DNA from: Acanthosepion esculentum
Lineage: Eukaryota > Mollusca > Cephalopoda > Sepiida > Sepiidae
Assembly: GCA_964036315.1 (NCBI GenBank)
Contig: OZ038480.1
Span: 10,511,203-10,575,202, forward strand
Length of the DNA: 64,000 bases
Direction of reading: 5' to 3'
Position 1 is the stretch's first letter. Each line of letters begins with the position of its first letter. The translations under genes were made by a program, and so were the position numbers. Positions 1 to 12,004 of this stretch are shown in pieces. The notes under the pieces were generated by a model. The model saw only the letters and a program-made list of their open reading frames with translations, was not told where the DNA came from and ran no database searches.

Positions 1-430
1 AGTCATGCGGTGTATTTGGTGGCATTGGAAATGAATGCGGTACTATGAGATTCTCGCAACGGGGCGAATTAAAGACAGCAATTCAAGAAAAACGCCCAGA
101 ATTGGCGAACAGGAAAGGACTTGTTTTCCATCAGGATAATTCCTTAACCTTATCTTTCTTTGGCGACCCAGCAAAAATTCTTGCAGCTTGACTGGTATGT
201 GTTACCTCCACCCGTCATATTCACTAGACATTGCTCCTTCGGATTTTCATTTATTCAGTTCATTGAAAATTTTTAATTAGATGACATAAAAAGAAAACAC
301 CTTAATGCGTTCTTTGCCGAGAAACCACCGAAATTCTAGGAAGATGGAATCTTTAAGTTGAAGGAAAATTGGAGAAAAGTTGTGCAACAAAATTGTTCAT
401 ATTTATTTGAAAAAATATTTAATAGCATAA
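1..430 (+). pseudogene. mariner transposase relic (C-terminal part)
   Basis: Broken remains of a Tc1/mariner-superfamily transposase, the enzyme that cuts and pastes the element at TA sites. Read with frame changes, the sequence gives a VFHQDN-like block near 125-145 and an SPDIAPSDF-like block from the bases around 215-250. These are the second and third catalytic Asp regions of the mariner D,D34D triad. An FFAEK..KF..DGI-like C-terminal block follows near 310-360. Several stops and frame shifts interrupt it, so it cannot encode a protein. The 5' part lies outside the window and I find no 3' terminal inverted repeat before the LINE relic that follows. It is a plausible relative of whatever mobilised the 80-bp MITEs at 46812 and 48279, but this link is inference. 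Confidence 0.7.
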
Positions 431-2040
431 TTGTGTTATGTTTTAATTTCTCTTAAAAATCGGCATGAACTTCACGGACAGCCCAATATATATGGCTTCC
501 GTTTTGCCAGGTCTACCGCCGATGTGTTAATGGCCAACAGTGAATTTGTCTATCAAGCACTAGATAAGAACGGTGAAGCTCGTGCTGTGGATCTAGATAT
601 CTCAAAGACGTCGGACAGAGTGTGGCATGCTGGTATTCTATGCAAGTTCAGGGGCTATGGTGTCTCTCGACGAATATTTGGCTTGATTCCTAAAAGATTG
701 TGTAATAAAGGTTGTTTTGAATGCACACACTTCTAGATCATTGCATAGTAATTGAGGGGTTCTCCAGGATTCTGTTCTTGAACCTACACCGTTTCTGATC
801 TTCATCAACGGTTTTCCTGATGTTACAAGTTCCCAACTAAATATTTATGCAGATGATGCAACTGTTTACTTCTGTATTATGCGCAAAACCTACAGATGCG
901 ACAAAGTAAATATGTTAACAGTTCTCGTTAAGTACCTCCAAAATAAAACTTTCATTCAATCAGTCCAAAGAACCTTTTCTGTCTGATGCTGAACTCTTGG
1001 GCTCACATTTTCCACTGAAATGAAATGGAGGGAGTCTATTGAATCTATTGCTACATCTACTGCTAGGAAATTTGGTTCACTATTCGTGCCAGAGGTTTTT
1101 CTCGTCAGAATCCAGCATGTGTATTTATAAATCTACCATTCGTCCGTGCATTGAATATTGCTGCCATATCTGGTCTGGTGTTCCTGTTATATATCTTGAG
1201 ATTCTCAACAAAATCCAAAGAATGTAATGTTATTGGTCTCACCTAGAATCACGACTTTACTTTCCCACCGCCAAAGTTTTTCTCATCAGAATCCATCTTT
1301 CACATTTATAAATCAACCTTTCGTCCGTCCATTGAATATTGCAGTCGTATCTGGTCTGGCGCTCCTGTTATATATCTTGAGATTCTCAACAAAATCCAAA
1401 GAAAGTAATGTTACTGGTCCTCACCTAGAATCACGACTACTTTCCCATCGCCAAAGTTTTTCTTATCAGAATCCATCTTTAACATTTATAAATCTACCAT
1501 TCGTCCGTCCATTGAATATTGTTGCCATATCTGGTCTGGTGCTTCTGTTATATATCTCGAGATTCTTGATAAAATTCAAAGTGTTTGTAATGTAATCGAT
1601 CATGATCTGGCATCTCGACATCAGTCATTTTCTCACCGATGTGAAGTGGCTTCCTTCTGTCTTTTCTACAAATATTTTCATGGCAACTGCTATGATGAAG
1701 TTTTCCTTTAGTGTCTCGACTGTATGAATTTAAGCGTGATACTAGAATTGAAACTAGGTTTCACCGTTTTATTGTTGAGCCGGCTAGATTCAACACTCTC
1801 TTCTATTTGAACATTTTATTTTCTCGTACTTCTCACCTGTGAAATTCCCTTCGAATTTTTTACTTCCCTACCACCCGCAATATTCAAAATTTTAAATCGC
1901 CATCTTCTGTCTTCCAGAACTCTTTTTCATTATTGTCCTGTCTTCACCACTCCTAACTAAAGTCTTCTCTTCACTCCTTGTAATCCTCTGCGTCCTAGTG
2001 ATTTTATTGCCTTGCTTCGGGTGAATTGATTAGAAAAATA
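431..2040 (+). pseudogene. jockey/CR1-type LINE reverse transcriptase relic
   Basis: Degenerate non-LTR retrotransposon, reverse transcriptase (RT) and C-terminal region. Frame 431-736 shows an RT core block (VDLDISKTSDRVWH, the ALDISKAFDRVWH motif). Near 840-865 the bases encode NIYADDATVY, so the YADD catalytic motif is still intact although the frame is broken around it. The C-terminal region (IYKSTIRPCIEYCCHIWSG and following) is present three times in tandem at 1090-1630. The 3' end is near 2010-2040, with a CTTGC-TCGGGTGAA-like terminus followed by an A/T-rich tail, matching the ends of the copies at 56100-56790 and 58250-61080. Many frame shifts and stops make it non-coding. The clade is judged from motif style only. 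Confidence 0.75.
1090..1630 (+). repeat. 180-bp tandem triplication inside the LINE relic
   Basis: The segment beginning TTTTTCTCRTCAGAATCCA recurs at about 1096, 1277 and 1457, periods of 181 and 180 bp. Each unit re-encodes the same C-terminal RT block (IYKSTIRPCIEYCCHIWSG...EILDKIQ). The units differ by scattered substitutions, so the triplication is not recent. The other LINE copies in this window have this block once. Confidence 0.8.
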
Positions 2041-3419
2041 AAAATAAATATATTCTTAATGACAGAAAACTTGTTTCTAAATATACGAGTCATTTAAAAA
2101 ATTACAAATGTTTAAAAACATTTAGAATATGTGACATGTTAGCTACAATTAGCGAATTTTCAAACCATAAAAATGGTATACAAAATTAGTTGATGAAAAC
2201 ATACATTATATAACAGGCAAAATGCTCTATTATATCTTTGCAAACAAAAATTTGTAAACGGAACAGGTATCTCAGCCTTGGACATAATTCGATCTTTTCT
2301 AAAATACACAGTAACACAAAAACACCTGACTTTTCTTTAAAAATAATAATAATAATATAATAATAATAATAATAATAATTAAAATTATAAATAAAATAAA
2401 ACAATAACATAAAAACTTTGTATAAAATAAATTAAATAAAAATTAAAAATAATAAAAATACTCCCAGCATGCAACAAAAACTGTACCTGTCAGAAATATG
2501 GACATCCCGCCAAAAGACGTTAAATTCAGTCTCTTCACCACGAGCCTTGGTACGAGTAACACGTATCCGGCTTCTCTCTGTCATATAGCTTGTAATACTA
2601 CGAAATAAATTCTCCCTTTCATCACATATACCATAAAACATTTATAACCTAAAAATACACACACCAATACACACAAAAATAGGAATACATTGTATGAAAT
2701 TAATATACAATTTACCATGCTTTTCTGGTATTTGTGTACGTTTTATTTCCTGTCAAGTAAGCTTTTATCACGAAGCCAATTTCTGCTGCTATGGTGTGAG
2801 TGAATAACCACCCACAACTCCTATTTCTATTGACAAGCATTTTTGTTGTATTAGAACAACAACAATGACACGGCACAATATTAGTAGAATTTGTGATAAA
2901 ACCAAGGCTGTAGGAAATTATGTATAAATCGAGTAAGTACTGTTTTTCAAAAACTTTATTCTTTCCTACTTTTTACTAGTACAGTGTCCATTTGGTATAA
3001 ATGCGTTGATGATTTTACAGTAGGAAATCATTTAAAATTATTTTACTGTGCAAATTCATTGAAAAGATATGTATATGTTAAAATCGAAGTTGACAAGTTT
3101 TCATTTTGGTTTAAAGGGCACTAATGGAGACGTAAGGTTTGCTCTTTGAATAATTATTCATGAATTTGATTTCTTCAAGAACACAGTTCCCTATGGAGCA
3201 TTTGAATTCCGAAGTAATGTTGATATTGAATAGTTTTGACTTCATTGGAGATTTGGTGTTGCTGATGATAAGTTTTATAAATCTTTTGTAGAACATAATT
3301 AGTTTGATTTTTTTTTTTTGACTGAAGTTAATGCATTTTTTATATTATTCATTAAAGTGGATTCGTCTTGTTTGAAATTGACATTTATCTGTTTTCTCTA
3401 AAATATATTAATATTATTG

Positions 3420-3420
<1 letters not shown>
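2041..3420. other. AT-rich stretch, no gene seen
   Basis: AT-rich DNA with an (AAT)n-like run near 2339-2385 and poly-T near 3308. The short open frames are low-complexity and show no recognisable domain or codon bias. Confidence 0.6.
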
Positions 3421-3461
<41 letters not shown>

Positions 3462-3462
3462 A
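3421..3462. repeat. (TATC)n/(TTTC)n microsatellite
   Basis: Five to six TATC units run directly into about five TTTC units, a compound tetranucleotide repeat. Confidence 0.95.
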
Positions 3463-5170
3463 AATATATGCGCGTGCGTGCGTTAAATAATAAACAACTT
3501 TTTTTATCCATAGGTCAAAGTTTTCCACGAGATAAAAATAAGAGAAATGTCTCACATTTTAATCTGATTTTACCAATTGGAAAATCCTAGTGTTCCGCTA
3601 ATTTTCCAGTAAATTCATATATCCGCCTACCAATCTGTATCTCACTTCTCTTTTCGTTTAAGCTGTGAATTAAATGTGTTAATATCTATGACGAGACCTT
3701 CTTTTATTTTGGATTATCTTTATCCCCTTGTAACCGGAATTAGGTCTGGAATTAGATATGAGTCTTGTGAAATCACTTTTATCTACCTTGATTATTTTTT
3801 GCTTTTTATGTTAAATTTTTTTCTTTAAAGACAGAACTATCGAATTTTATGTATGTGCATGTGTGGTTCGTAGCGAACACCACCACTAATCTTTTTTCAT
3901 TTTGCGGATCAGTCTCTTCCATATAATCCACAATTGCCGGCAGTTATATGATTTTCATCCTAATACAAATGAGATTTTCTTACAAAGAGCATGCATGCAG
4001 GTAGTGATAACCTTCATTGGTAGTTGTGGTCGATGTTTTTCTAATGGATACATAATCCGCTGATTATCCTGGGCGGCGTCGCTCATCAGTAACTAAAATT
4101 GAAATTTGCTGACACGATAAAAAGAAAATAAAAACACATATCGATCATGATATGCACTATATTAGGAAAAAGGGCTTTTCAGTTATCGAAACATTATTGT
4201 TGGATCACAGCCATAATCTTGGGGATTAATCGCAGTTTGATTATTAACTAAGATATATTGAGAAAATCCTTGATTATTATATCTGACTTTATGAAATTTA
4301 ATACAAGGTGAAACAGAAATAGCTTAGATCTATAGTAAGGCATTAGTGACAATGGTGTCTTCATCTAGCTAATGTTTTACCATTATGTGGGAGGTTTTTT
4401 CTGGGAAGTATATGTGGGATGTATTTCTGCCGCACCCTGTATATCCAATTTACAAAACAATAAGTATTTATGTTGTGCTATCGAAAAATAATATAGCAGT
4501 TTACAATGGGTGCTTGAATTTCTCAACCAAGGCTATTTCATATAATTTAACCAAAGAATCAAACATTCGAACATTTTAAATCCTGTTGATCAGGCCGAGA
4601 ATTTCTTAGAATCCACTCATGAGTACAGATGCTAAGAATTCTGTTGAGAAGAAAGGCATATTGTTTGTTAATCACGAGTTGAATTTAGTTGACAAATTTA
4701 AAAACTTTTAGTCGTTGGAATGATTATATTTGCTGACTCAGCAGTGGCAACCAAAATTTACGTATGTAAATGACAAAAGATTTTTACTTAAAATACAAAC
4801 AATTTACTTACACAAAAATTACGTTTCTGACACTGTGGATGAGCGCACGTGCTTGTGTATAAGTCAATATTGTCTGTTGTGGTTGAATAACTTACTCCCT
4901 CCGCAGCTGATGGTGTTCAAAGAACAAAAAAAAGGAAAGTTATATTTAATTTTGTAATATACAGAACATGTAGCACAAGCATAAATTGAGGGGTGGGGAA
5001 AGGCTGGTCTTCATTTCTTTTATCTTTATCTTAACTAGCCACAATCACTGACCCAGACATGCAGTATTTCTTACACCAAAACAATTTTAAATTTAACCCC
5101 AATGCGTATTTACAATATATAATTTACTATTTACAAGAAACTAAACAAATTAGTGTCAGTAATAAAAAAA
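3463..5170. other. AT-rich stretch with a dispersed repeat segment
   Basis: No gene is recognised. The part around 4700-4930 contains GAATAACTTACT...GCAGCTGATGGTGTTCA, which recurs at 9482-9511. Both are preceded by a similar AT-rich block with ACAAAAATTACG/ACATAAAAATCAC. This marks a dispersed repeat family whose type I cannot name. Confidence 0.45.
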
Positions 5171-6600
5171 AAACACACAATTCTTAATTGTAGCAGAAAC
5201 CTCAGTTAACTGGACGAAATTAATGCGGGACTGCGTAATTAATAACAATCATACGACCAACTACACATTCAAACACACATTCATTCAAATAGAACAATAC
5301 GAAATGTACACTTGAAAAAAGAAAGGCATACCGCATTCACTAGAGAACTGACATATCTGGTCACCTAACGAGGTAGGGGAGAGGAAATTAAACTAAAGAG
5401 AGTTGGGGGGAAAACCAAAGCGACCAATGAGCATACATTCCCTACCTAACTTGACTGAAAAAAAAAACTAAGACAAAAAACAAACCTTAACTACGCTATT
5501 TTGGGCGAGATTGCCAACGTTCAACACAGATAACCAATATCCTGATAATTAACTGGCATGAAAATAACACTCTCGGTCACCACCTTTTACTCGCAACACT
5601 CACCCACCTTTTTCTAAATTCTGATCGAGGGTCTCGTCACCATTCCGTCTTAATCTTGACTTTAAGCCGATGCTTAAAGTTCAAGATCAGTTGGGAAGAG
5701 GTAAACTTCTATCCCCATAGCAACAAAAAAAAACACATAGTGTTCATCCTTCGTCAAGGATGGCACCATATTGCTACAGACAGAATTGTCCTCGAGGACA
5801 AAGAACTTTCCGCACAGCATGCGAACCATGATGTATTCAATAAAGTTGCACAACGGACCTACGATACGGCGGTGGAAGAAGGTGTGATCCACGGTCTCCA
5901 CCGGCTCACCCCAGCAAATTGAGTATGGAGATTTTTCCAGCCCCGCAGAACAGTCTCTTGCCGACCCAGAGATCACTTCGCAGCACTAGCCAAGTGAGTG
6001 ACGCCTTATTATTAGTGGGACATTTCAACCCGGGCGCCCAAGGCCATATGGAATGAAACTCCTGCTTCGTTAGACCGAGCTCTTCTATCAGATCATCTTG
6101 AACGGACCTCCCTAAATAGCGCGTGATATAATGCATTCTGCTACAACGCCTATATATCAGAGAGGTCATCTGACGCCCGTAAAAGAAAGTTGACAGCAAT
6201 CCAACATTCACGAAGCAAAGCTCCTCTTTGCACGGGTGCACACTTCTCAGAGATGGGAAGTTCTTACGGGTGTCTTCCTTCCAGAATTCGCTTTCACCAT
6301 CCGATTGTGAACACATTCGGTCTAGGATCACGATGTGAAACGTATGCTGACGAAGCTCAATGCTAGGCATACCAGGACCGCCTTGGAAGACTTGCCTCCA
6401 CACAAGGAGAAAAAGAACCTTACTAAACCCTTTAGAATGGTATTCGGAAGTGGAGGTACGGAGTGGAGATAAAGGATAGTCCCGTAGATCTGCGAGGCAC
6501 ATACTTCCTCCCTGAGCAAAGGAGCAAAAACTGCCGACTGCCTCATGTACAAGTGGTAAGGAAGAGCATATAATCCCGAAGTTTTGTCCCGGTAAAATAG
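5170..6600 (-). pseudogene. LINE relic with C-terminal zinc-binding RT region
   Basis: Minus-strand remains of a non-LTR retrotransposon. Two overlapping open stretches, 5906-6502 (198 codons) and 5674-5976 (100 codons), appear to be one ancestral frame broken near 5940. They read into GLEKSPYSICWGEPVETVD and then HTFFHRRIVGPLCNF. This resembles the Cys/His zinc-binding segment at the C-terminus of some LINE RTs (ET..H.F..C pattern); the expected second Cys after TFFH is Arg here. No catalytic RT motif is visible, so this is only the 3' end of the ORF. The bases from 5660 down to about 5170 probably hold its 3' untranslated region. The family assignment is tentative. Confidence 0.5.
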
Positions 6601-6899
6601 CTTCAGCGCTTCCTAGATTTTTGAGTCTGTAATGAGACCCTCTCGCCCAGTCATTTTACCCGCCTCGAGGCGGGAAAAACCGGCCAAATAGGCATCGAAC
6701 TGGTGAGAATACTGAAGGGAAATCGAGAGAATCTTTAAACTGTGCGCCTTTTATACTTATGTCATGTGACCTTTTTTTGCGTAGTTACTTGTCTTGTTGA
6801 GTCGAATTTCAAATAAGTCATTTTTGCTTTTATTTCATGAACAAATGTCCTTGTAATTTAGAGTTTTGCGTTTCTGTCAAAAATTGACCAGGAAGAGTC

Positions 6900-7860
6900 A
6901 GTGTTGTCTTGTAAACTATTTTAGTACTTCGCAGATCATGCTTGGTTGTGTTTCTAATAAACAACATTGTAAGTGACAAGTTGTCTCCCTTGGTCATTTC
7001 AGTTGTTCCTCGTGGCTAGGAAAGTTGTAATAGTCGACGAAATCGTTCGACCATAACTGTTTAAACATGGATGGTATACTATTTGTTGTCTTTACGAGTT
7101 AAATCCTGAGTAGGCTCGTGACTTCTTTGAAAAGTTATGCTTGAAAGTGAGACCTACGATCTGTGGTGATCGTGAAAGGAACGCCGAATTGTACGAGCTG
7201 AAGTCTGCGTAATGGATCGTCGTTCTTGATATAGTATCAGTTAGAGTAAAGTTGGATCCAGAGATGTATTTGATGTCTGAAATGAACTGCGAAATATAAT
7301 TTAATTATCGTAACTCGCTTAGTGAATATCGTCCTGATGGTGAATGCAATGCTTTTGTTAGATGTTTGTAATAAGTATACGTTTCTACGTCCCAGAATGT
7401 GCCGAAAATTCTTTTTTGCTAAATAGATAACCAAAAGTTATCTGGAAAAGGTACTGTCGATCCTTTGAGTGGAAGTCATTTTGGTAGAAAAGAAAACGAT
7501 AGACTTGACAATACCTTCAGTCATTTGTAAAACTGTCCCGACAGCCTTTTAACACAAGATTGAGTTCAGCGCCTTCAGCTAAATAATTTAACCGCATATA
7601 GTTTACTAAGGCCTTTTTTGCTTGTTCTACAGCTTGAAGTTATTTTGAATATAAGGTAATGTTATTCTTCCTTTTTAATAAGGTGAAGAGCGAGACTGAA
7701 ATAGTAGGACAGTGTGAAATTTAATTCCTGTAATAGTTAATAAGTCTGATGAATCTTCTCATCTCTCGAACGGACATTAGTGTTGAGAATATTGCAGTGG
7801 CACCCACTTCACCTCGGGTTGGTGAGATGTCTTCTTTGGAGATAATGCAGCCTTAGAAAT
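6900..7860 (-). pseudogene. Gypsy-type pol relic (RT end, RNase H, integrase)
   Basis: Read on the minus strand with frame changes, this stretch gives, in order: MRRFIRLINYYR near 7750 (the end-of-RT block typical of Ty3/Gypsy pol), AVEQAKKALVNYM near 7600 (start of RNase H), and VQFGVPFTITTDR near 7190-7150 (the second Asp block of a Gypsy integrase). A YHP-like integrase block follows near 7080. The order RT, RNase H, integrase is that of Ty3/Gypsy. Stops and indels are frequent and no LTR was found on either side, so it is an old broken copy. Confidence 0.6.
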
Positions 7861-8040
7861 TTAATGTATGTAAATTTAATGATGTAAAATAAACTATAGC
7901 TTTGTTGGCCACCGGTCAGCGACGCCACATTCACTGCCTGATGAAGACCTTCCCTTGTCTCGTATGAGGTTGGTAGTCGTACGGATTAATACACTTCCTT
8001 GTCATTTCAAAAATCGGTGATATTATCAGTCTGCCGTAGA

Positions 8041-8300
8041 GCAGCGCTTCTTAAACTATGGGTCGCCACCCCAAATGCGATTGCGAAGCGAAACGCTGGG
8101 GTCGCGAAAATTAAATTCAAACACTTCAATTTCAGTTTCTATGTTATTTCACAAACGCACAATATTTAGAGTGGTGCGCGACGCAATGGCTGCGGTAATA
8201 AAACACGGGTGTGGCGCCGTTTCGACTAGGGCAGTGAAAACAGATGTATTTTCAGTGTAGTTGGTTAATATCTGGGGTCGCGAAAAGTCTCATGAAAAAT
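8041..8300. mobile_element. hAT-type non-autonomous element, degraded
   Basis: The left end CAGCGCTTCTTAAACTATGG, followed by GTCGCCACCCC, matches the terminal style of many hAT elements (CAG-GTTCTCAAACT-TGGGTCGC). A GGTCGCGAAAA block occurs at both 8100 and 8277. The right terminal repeat and the 8-bp target duplication are not clear, so the right boundary is approximate. Confidence 0.5.
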
Positions 8301-9420
8301 ACAGTCATGCCATGAGCCATTTGATTAGGTTCTTTTTCTGCTGTCACTTTTCTTTCTAGTAAAGTGACCAGGTAGCAACGTAGTTGCCTACTGAGCCGTT
8401 TCATCCGCAATTCTCCAACTGACCGTTTAATGTTTGCTATATCTTCGCTATATCTTCTTCTTGTTTACTTGATTCGTGTAAGAAATGAATTAATCTACTG
8501 TTATAACTAAAATACGGTCCGCTACTTCAGTCAGTTTATCAGTGTGTGTGTCTATTGCCGTTGTTGCTAGAATTTGGTTCGTATTGAATGGTAATTTTCC
8601 CAGCCAGTCTTATTAGTATTATGTCAGACATTACATTGGAGCCTAATAATCCCTTCACGTGTCATAGAAGCTATGAAAGAGTTTTGACGTTCACATGATT
8701 GAGCAAGACCTGTAGCATACTTTCATTGAACTTTTCTGACCGCTTCATAATGGCCTATTTAAATGTGTCTGTAGTATTATTTCTAACAAGTCTGTAACTT
8801 CGTTTTCCACTTCTGATGATAGCTTCTTCACTATGTTGCAACACCATGACCGTTTGGATATCATATTTTTAGCATAAATATTGTCTTCGTTTGCAGGTAC
8901 CAAGTTTTTATATTGATTAAATTCCACGGAGGAAGATTTACAGTGATGCCTCAGTTGGATGTGGTGTTGATGCAGTTCATGATGAATGTGGTCACTCGAG
9001 GAAATTTTTAACTTGAAAACTTTGTGACACGTCGAAAAAATGGGTTTGCGTTTCTGTGAATATTTTTTATAGTGTTTCATCTTGAAAAGCCACAATTCGT
9101 TGGGTGTATTAATTTTCATGCCCACATAGTCCGGGTGGTAAAAAAAATTGGTGCACAAGGTTCTGTCGCTAGAAATTTCCCCTTAACTGATTCTCTGTCT
9201 GGAAAATTGACAGAACGGTGTATATTTATAATTAACGAATTGTGAAGACGTACGTTGTTGTTTTTCTTTTTGGTTCATTAATGAAATGTGCATGTTTTTA
9301 TTTTTAATATTTTTTTCATTACTGATCCTATTTCAACTAAAATCAGTGGTGACCAAAACAAACATTTTTTGTTTCAAATAAAAATAATGTATTTACATAA
9401 AAATCACATGTTTTGGACAA
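8301..9420. other. Unassigned stretch with one 137-codon minus-strand frame
   Basis: The frame at 8745-9158 (minus) is open for 137 codons and is rich in Lys, His and Asn. I recognise no domain in it, and it lies among transposon relics. It is most likely chance or part of an unrecognised element. Nothing else is supported here. Confidence 0.4.
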
Positions 9421-9429
9421 TGTAAATGT

Positions 9430-9434
<5 letters not shown>

Positions 9435-9462
<28 letters not shown>
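9435..9462. repeat. (TG)n microsatellite
   Basis: About 14 TG units. Confidence 0.95.
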
Positions 9463-9465
<3 letters not shown>

Positions 9466-9500
9466 GTGACGGTAGCGTCGGAATAACTTACTTGCAGCTG

Positions 9501-9569
9501 ATGGTGTTCAGCTAGCAGAGAAGAGAGAAAGAGCCAATGGTGTTCAGCTAGCAGAGAAGAGAGAAAGAG
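9501..9569. repeat. Perfect short tandem duplication, 33 bp, period 36
   Basis: ATGGTGTTCAGCTAGCAGAG followed by AAGAGAGAAAGAG occurs at 9501-9533 and again at 9537-9569 without change. Confidence 0.95.
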
Positions 9570-9723
9570 TAACTGCGTGCGTTTTATACCGATGCCACGA
9601 GATCCTAGTCACGCGACTACATGTCAAAGAAAAGTTATTCTACTTTCATCATATTTTTATCTATGTTCCTGTTTATATTTTGTATTGATTTTTTGGTATT
9701 AAACTATATATATAATTCTCAAA

Positions 9724-9724
<1 letters not shown>

Positions 9725-9786
<62 letters not shown>
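9725..9786. repeat. (TG)n microsatellite
   Basis: About 31 uninterrupted TG units. It creates a spurious Cys-Val frame. Confidence 0.97.
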
Positions 9787-9787
<1 letters not shown>

Positions 9788-9789
9788 TC

Positions 9790-11460
9790 GGATGTTGTTT
9801 ATGCGTTGCCACAGTTTTTATCCGATTTCAATGAAATTTTTTTTTTGTTTGACAGATAATTCTTCAGTGTCGGTTTTGAGCCGAAATTGGCTGGAAAAAA
9901 TTACAACCTTGAAAATGGAGCCACTGATTTTTTACACTTTGCACAAAAATCAAAGGCAAAATTTAATGTCTGTAAAAAACAGCGTCCAATCAATTTAGAG
10001 AATTAAAATCTAACGCAAAAGATTAGTAGAATTATAAAAAAAATTATCGTATATTATTATTATTATGATGGTCCATGGAAGAGGTTCCTTCCTTGCAAGA
10101 TTGAGAACGCCAAAACGGGCCTTTTCAGGGACACTCCCCCCAAATTCAAATTGTTACACACACCCCCCCCCCATTTGGGGATGTGCCTCAGTTGCACTCA
10201 AATGTTGTTAATAATATGGATTTTCAGGTGGGTGACTTTAAACTTAAACTGCTCCAATTGAACGGCAAAAATTCCCAGTAATGAAACACCCAATCAAAGA
10301 CGGGTTAGACTGCTAGTACTTAAATATAGCTGCCATTTTGTAATTGTACAGGTACACTAGTAAATATATAAATTTAATGGAATTTTATGTAATTAAACAA
10401 AACTTCTTAATTGACAGCAGTTTCTCTCTCTTCTCTTTTATACACACATTCCACATGAAAGGCAGTGACTCGCGTTCGAGTAATGTTACCTCTTGATCCA
10501 GTCTCGAATACGGACAGCATGGATGTAGCCTTTTAGTCCGGCTGGGCTCTTGCATTGTTTTGCACAGCTCTGGTAACGTTGGACATCATCGTTGGATTCC
10601 AAAACGTTTCTTTAATGAATCATAACTCAAATAATGTATCTAAGTGTTGTGGGGTTCTCCCCTTTTACACAAGATGGACTCGTCTAAAGTATACTTATAC
10701 TGACAGAGTTGGAGATGCATTGGGACAAGGTTGAGATACGTAGAGTCCAGAGAGAGAGAGAGAGAGAGAGAGATATAGACAGACAGACAGACAGACAGAG
10801 ACACAGAGAGATAATTACGGCTTCACTTACAGAGACTTGTACATATACTTTCTACTAACCCGTATTCCTGGACTACTAATCTTCATTTCAAATTTGTATT
10901 CTTACGTTCTATACACTTATTTTCCTATTTCAATTACTGGTGTTGTTTATTTATTTGTGCAGGATTCCCTTCCCGGAATCCACAACACTAAGAAATCCTA
11001 ATTCAATAGTAAATGAATAAATACTGTATTTACGAGCTAACATTTATTTATAAAAATGCAGCATTTATTCATGAGATAATCATCATTATTAATTTATATA
11101 TTATATCCATCTAATAATAAAAATATTATTAGATAATTATTATTAAAATTATCATAAAATTATTAGTAATTATAAAAAATTTAAATATAAAGATATAATT
11201 TTTATAATTTTTTTAGTTAATATATTTTATTTGTGGTGGGCTTTTTTATTGACGGCAAGTTTGTTTTGTAACAACAAACACAAAAAGATACTCCCCCGCC
11301 CCACCAAAAAACTAACAATACGGCCTCTATTCCGAAATTCCGCCATGACATTGTAAATATTGTTATCAAAAAGTGGATAGGCTGAGTTTGTATTTTCAAG
11401 GTTTCTAGTTGTATCCTTTTTAGTCAAAGTTCTTTGATCTCTTGTCGCTTAGTGTCATAT
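9790..11460. other. AT-rich stretch with purine microsatellites
   Basis: No gene is recognised. 10749-10772 is (GA)n, followed by a (GACA)n run at about 10779-10800. 11030-11220 is extremely AT-rich. Confidence 0.55.
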
Positions 11461-11469
11461 TTGTTTCAG

Positions 11470-11577
11470 ATCAAAGAGCAAGAGAGACGGCTGGAGGAGC
11501 ACAGAAGACCAATGTCGCGTTTAGTCCGTTGTGAAAAAGAAATCACGGATTTGGACGAAAAAAAGACCCCAGAATGA
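11470..11577 (+). CDS. Possible terminal coding exon, charged helix
   Basis: A good 3' splice acceptor (pyrimidine-rich TCATATTTGTTTCAG) ends at 11469. It is followed by 35 open codons and a TGA at 11575-11577. The peptide begins IKEQERRLEEHRRPMSRLV and is rich in Glu, Arg and Lys, as expected of a coiled coil. The other two forward frames close sooner or look random. No gene can be named, no upstream exon was identified, and AAG/GAG codon runs can arise by chance, so this is a candidate only. It would be a last exon on the plus strand, about 13 kb upstream of the first opsin-type exon. Confidence 0.3.
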   Translation: MKEQERRLEEHRRPMSRLVRCEKEITDLDEKKTPE

Positions 11578-11795
11578 CGTCAAAATCCGGGAAAATTTTT
11601 CAACTTATAATGGTCAGTTCTACTTATTTTAATTTGTAAAGATATAAAATTAGGTAGAAAAAGTAAATATTAACATTTGCTTTTTTTCTGTTACAAAGCC
11701 CAGGCCCGAGGCCTCCAATCTGGCTTGAACACCAACCCCACCCCACCCCGTTCGGAGAGTTCCAGGTCAGTAAACACCGGTCCTGAGAGTGAGGG

Positions 11796-11799
<4 letters not shown>

Positions 11800-11850
<51 letters not shown>

Positions 11851-11870
11851 GCGTGTGTCTGTGTGTACAT
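11800..11870. repeat. (TG)n microsatellite with CG interruptions
   Basis: Long TG run with GCGTGT variants at its right end. Both strands carry spurious open frames (Cys-Val and Thr-His). Confidence 0.95.
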
Positions 11871-12004
11871 GCGTGCGCGCGCGACCGATATACGATGGTC
11901 GGCGGGAAAGTTCATACATTGACCAAGATATAAATTTAAGTAGACACACCAGTTGACAGACTAAAGCTTTCTTCAATGTATAAAATCATAAGTGAATCAA
12001 CTGC

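Noticed and set aside
5906..6502. 198-codon frame as a host gene
   Set aside because: Its continuation shows a LINE zinc-binding RT tail and the frame is broken; better explained as a LINE relic.
8745..9158. 137-codon minus-strand frame as a gene
   Set aside because: No recognised motif, no start context, surrounded by transposon relics.
9621..9998. 125-codon frame
   Set aside because: Its core is a (TG)n microsatellite read as Cys-Val; the flanks have no domain.
11677..11976. Overlapping frames on both strands
   Set aside because: All run through the (TG)n tract; low-complexity artefacts.
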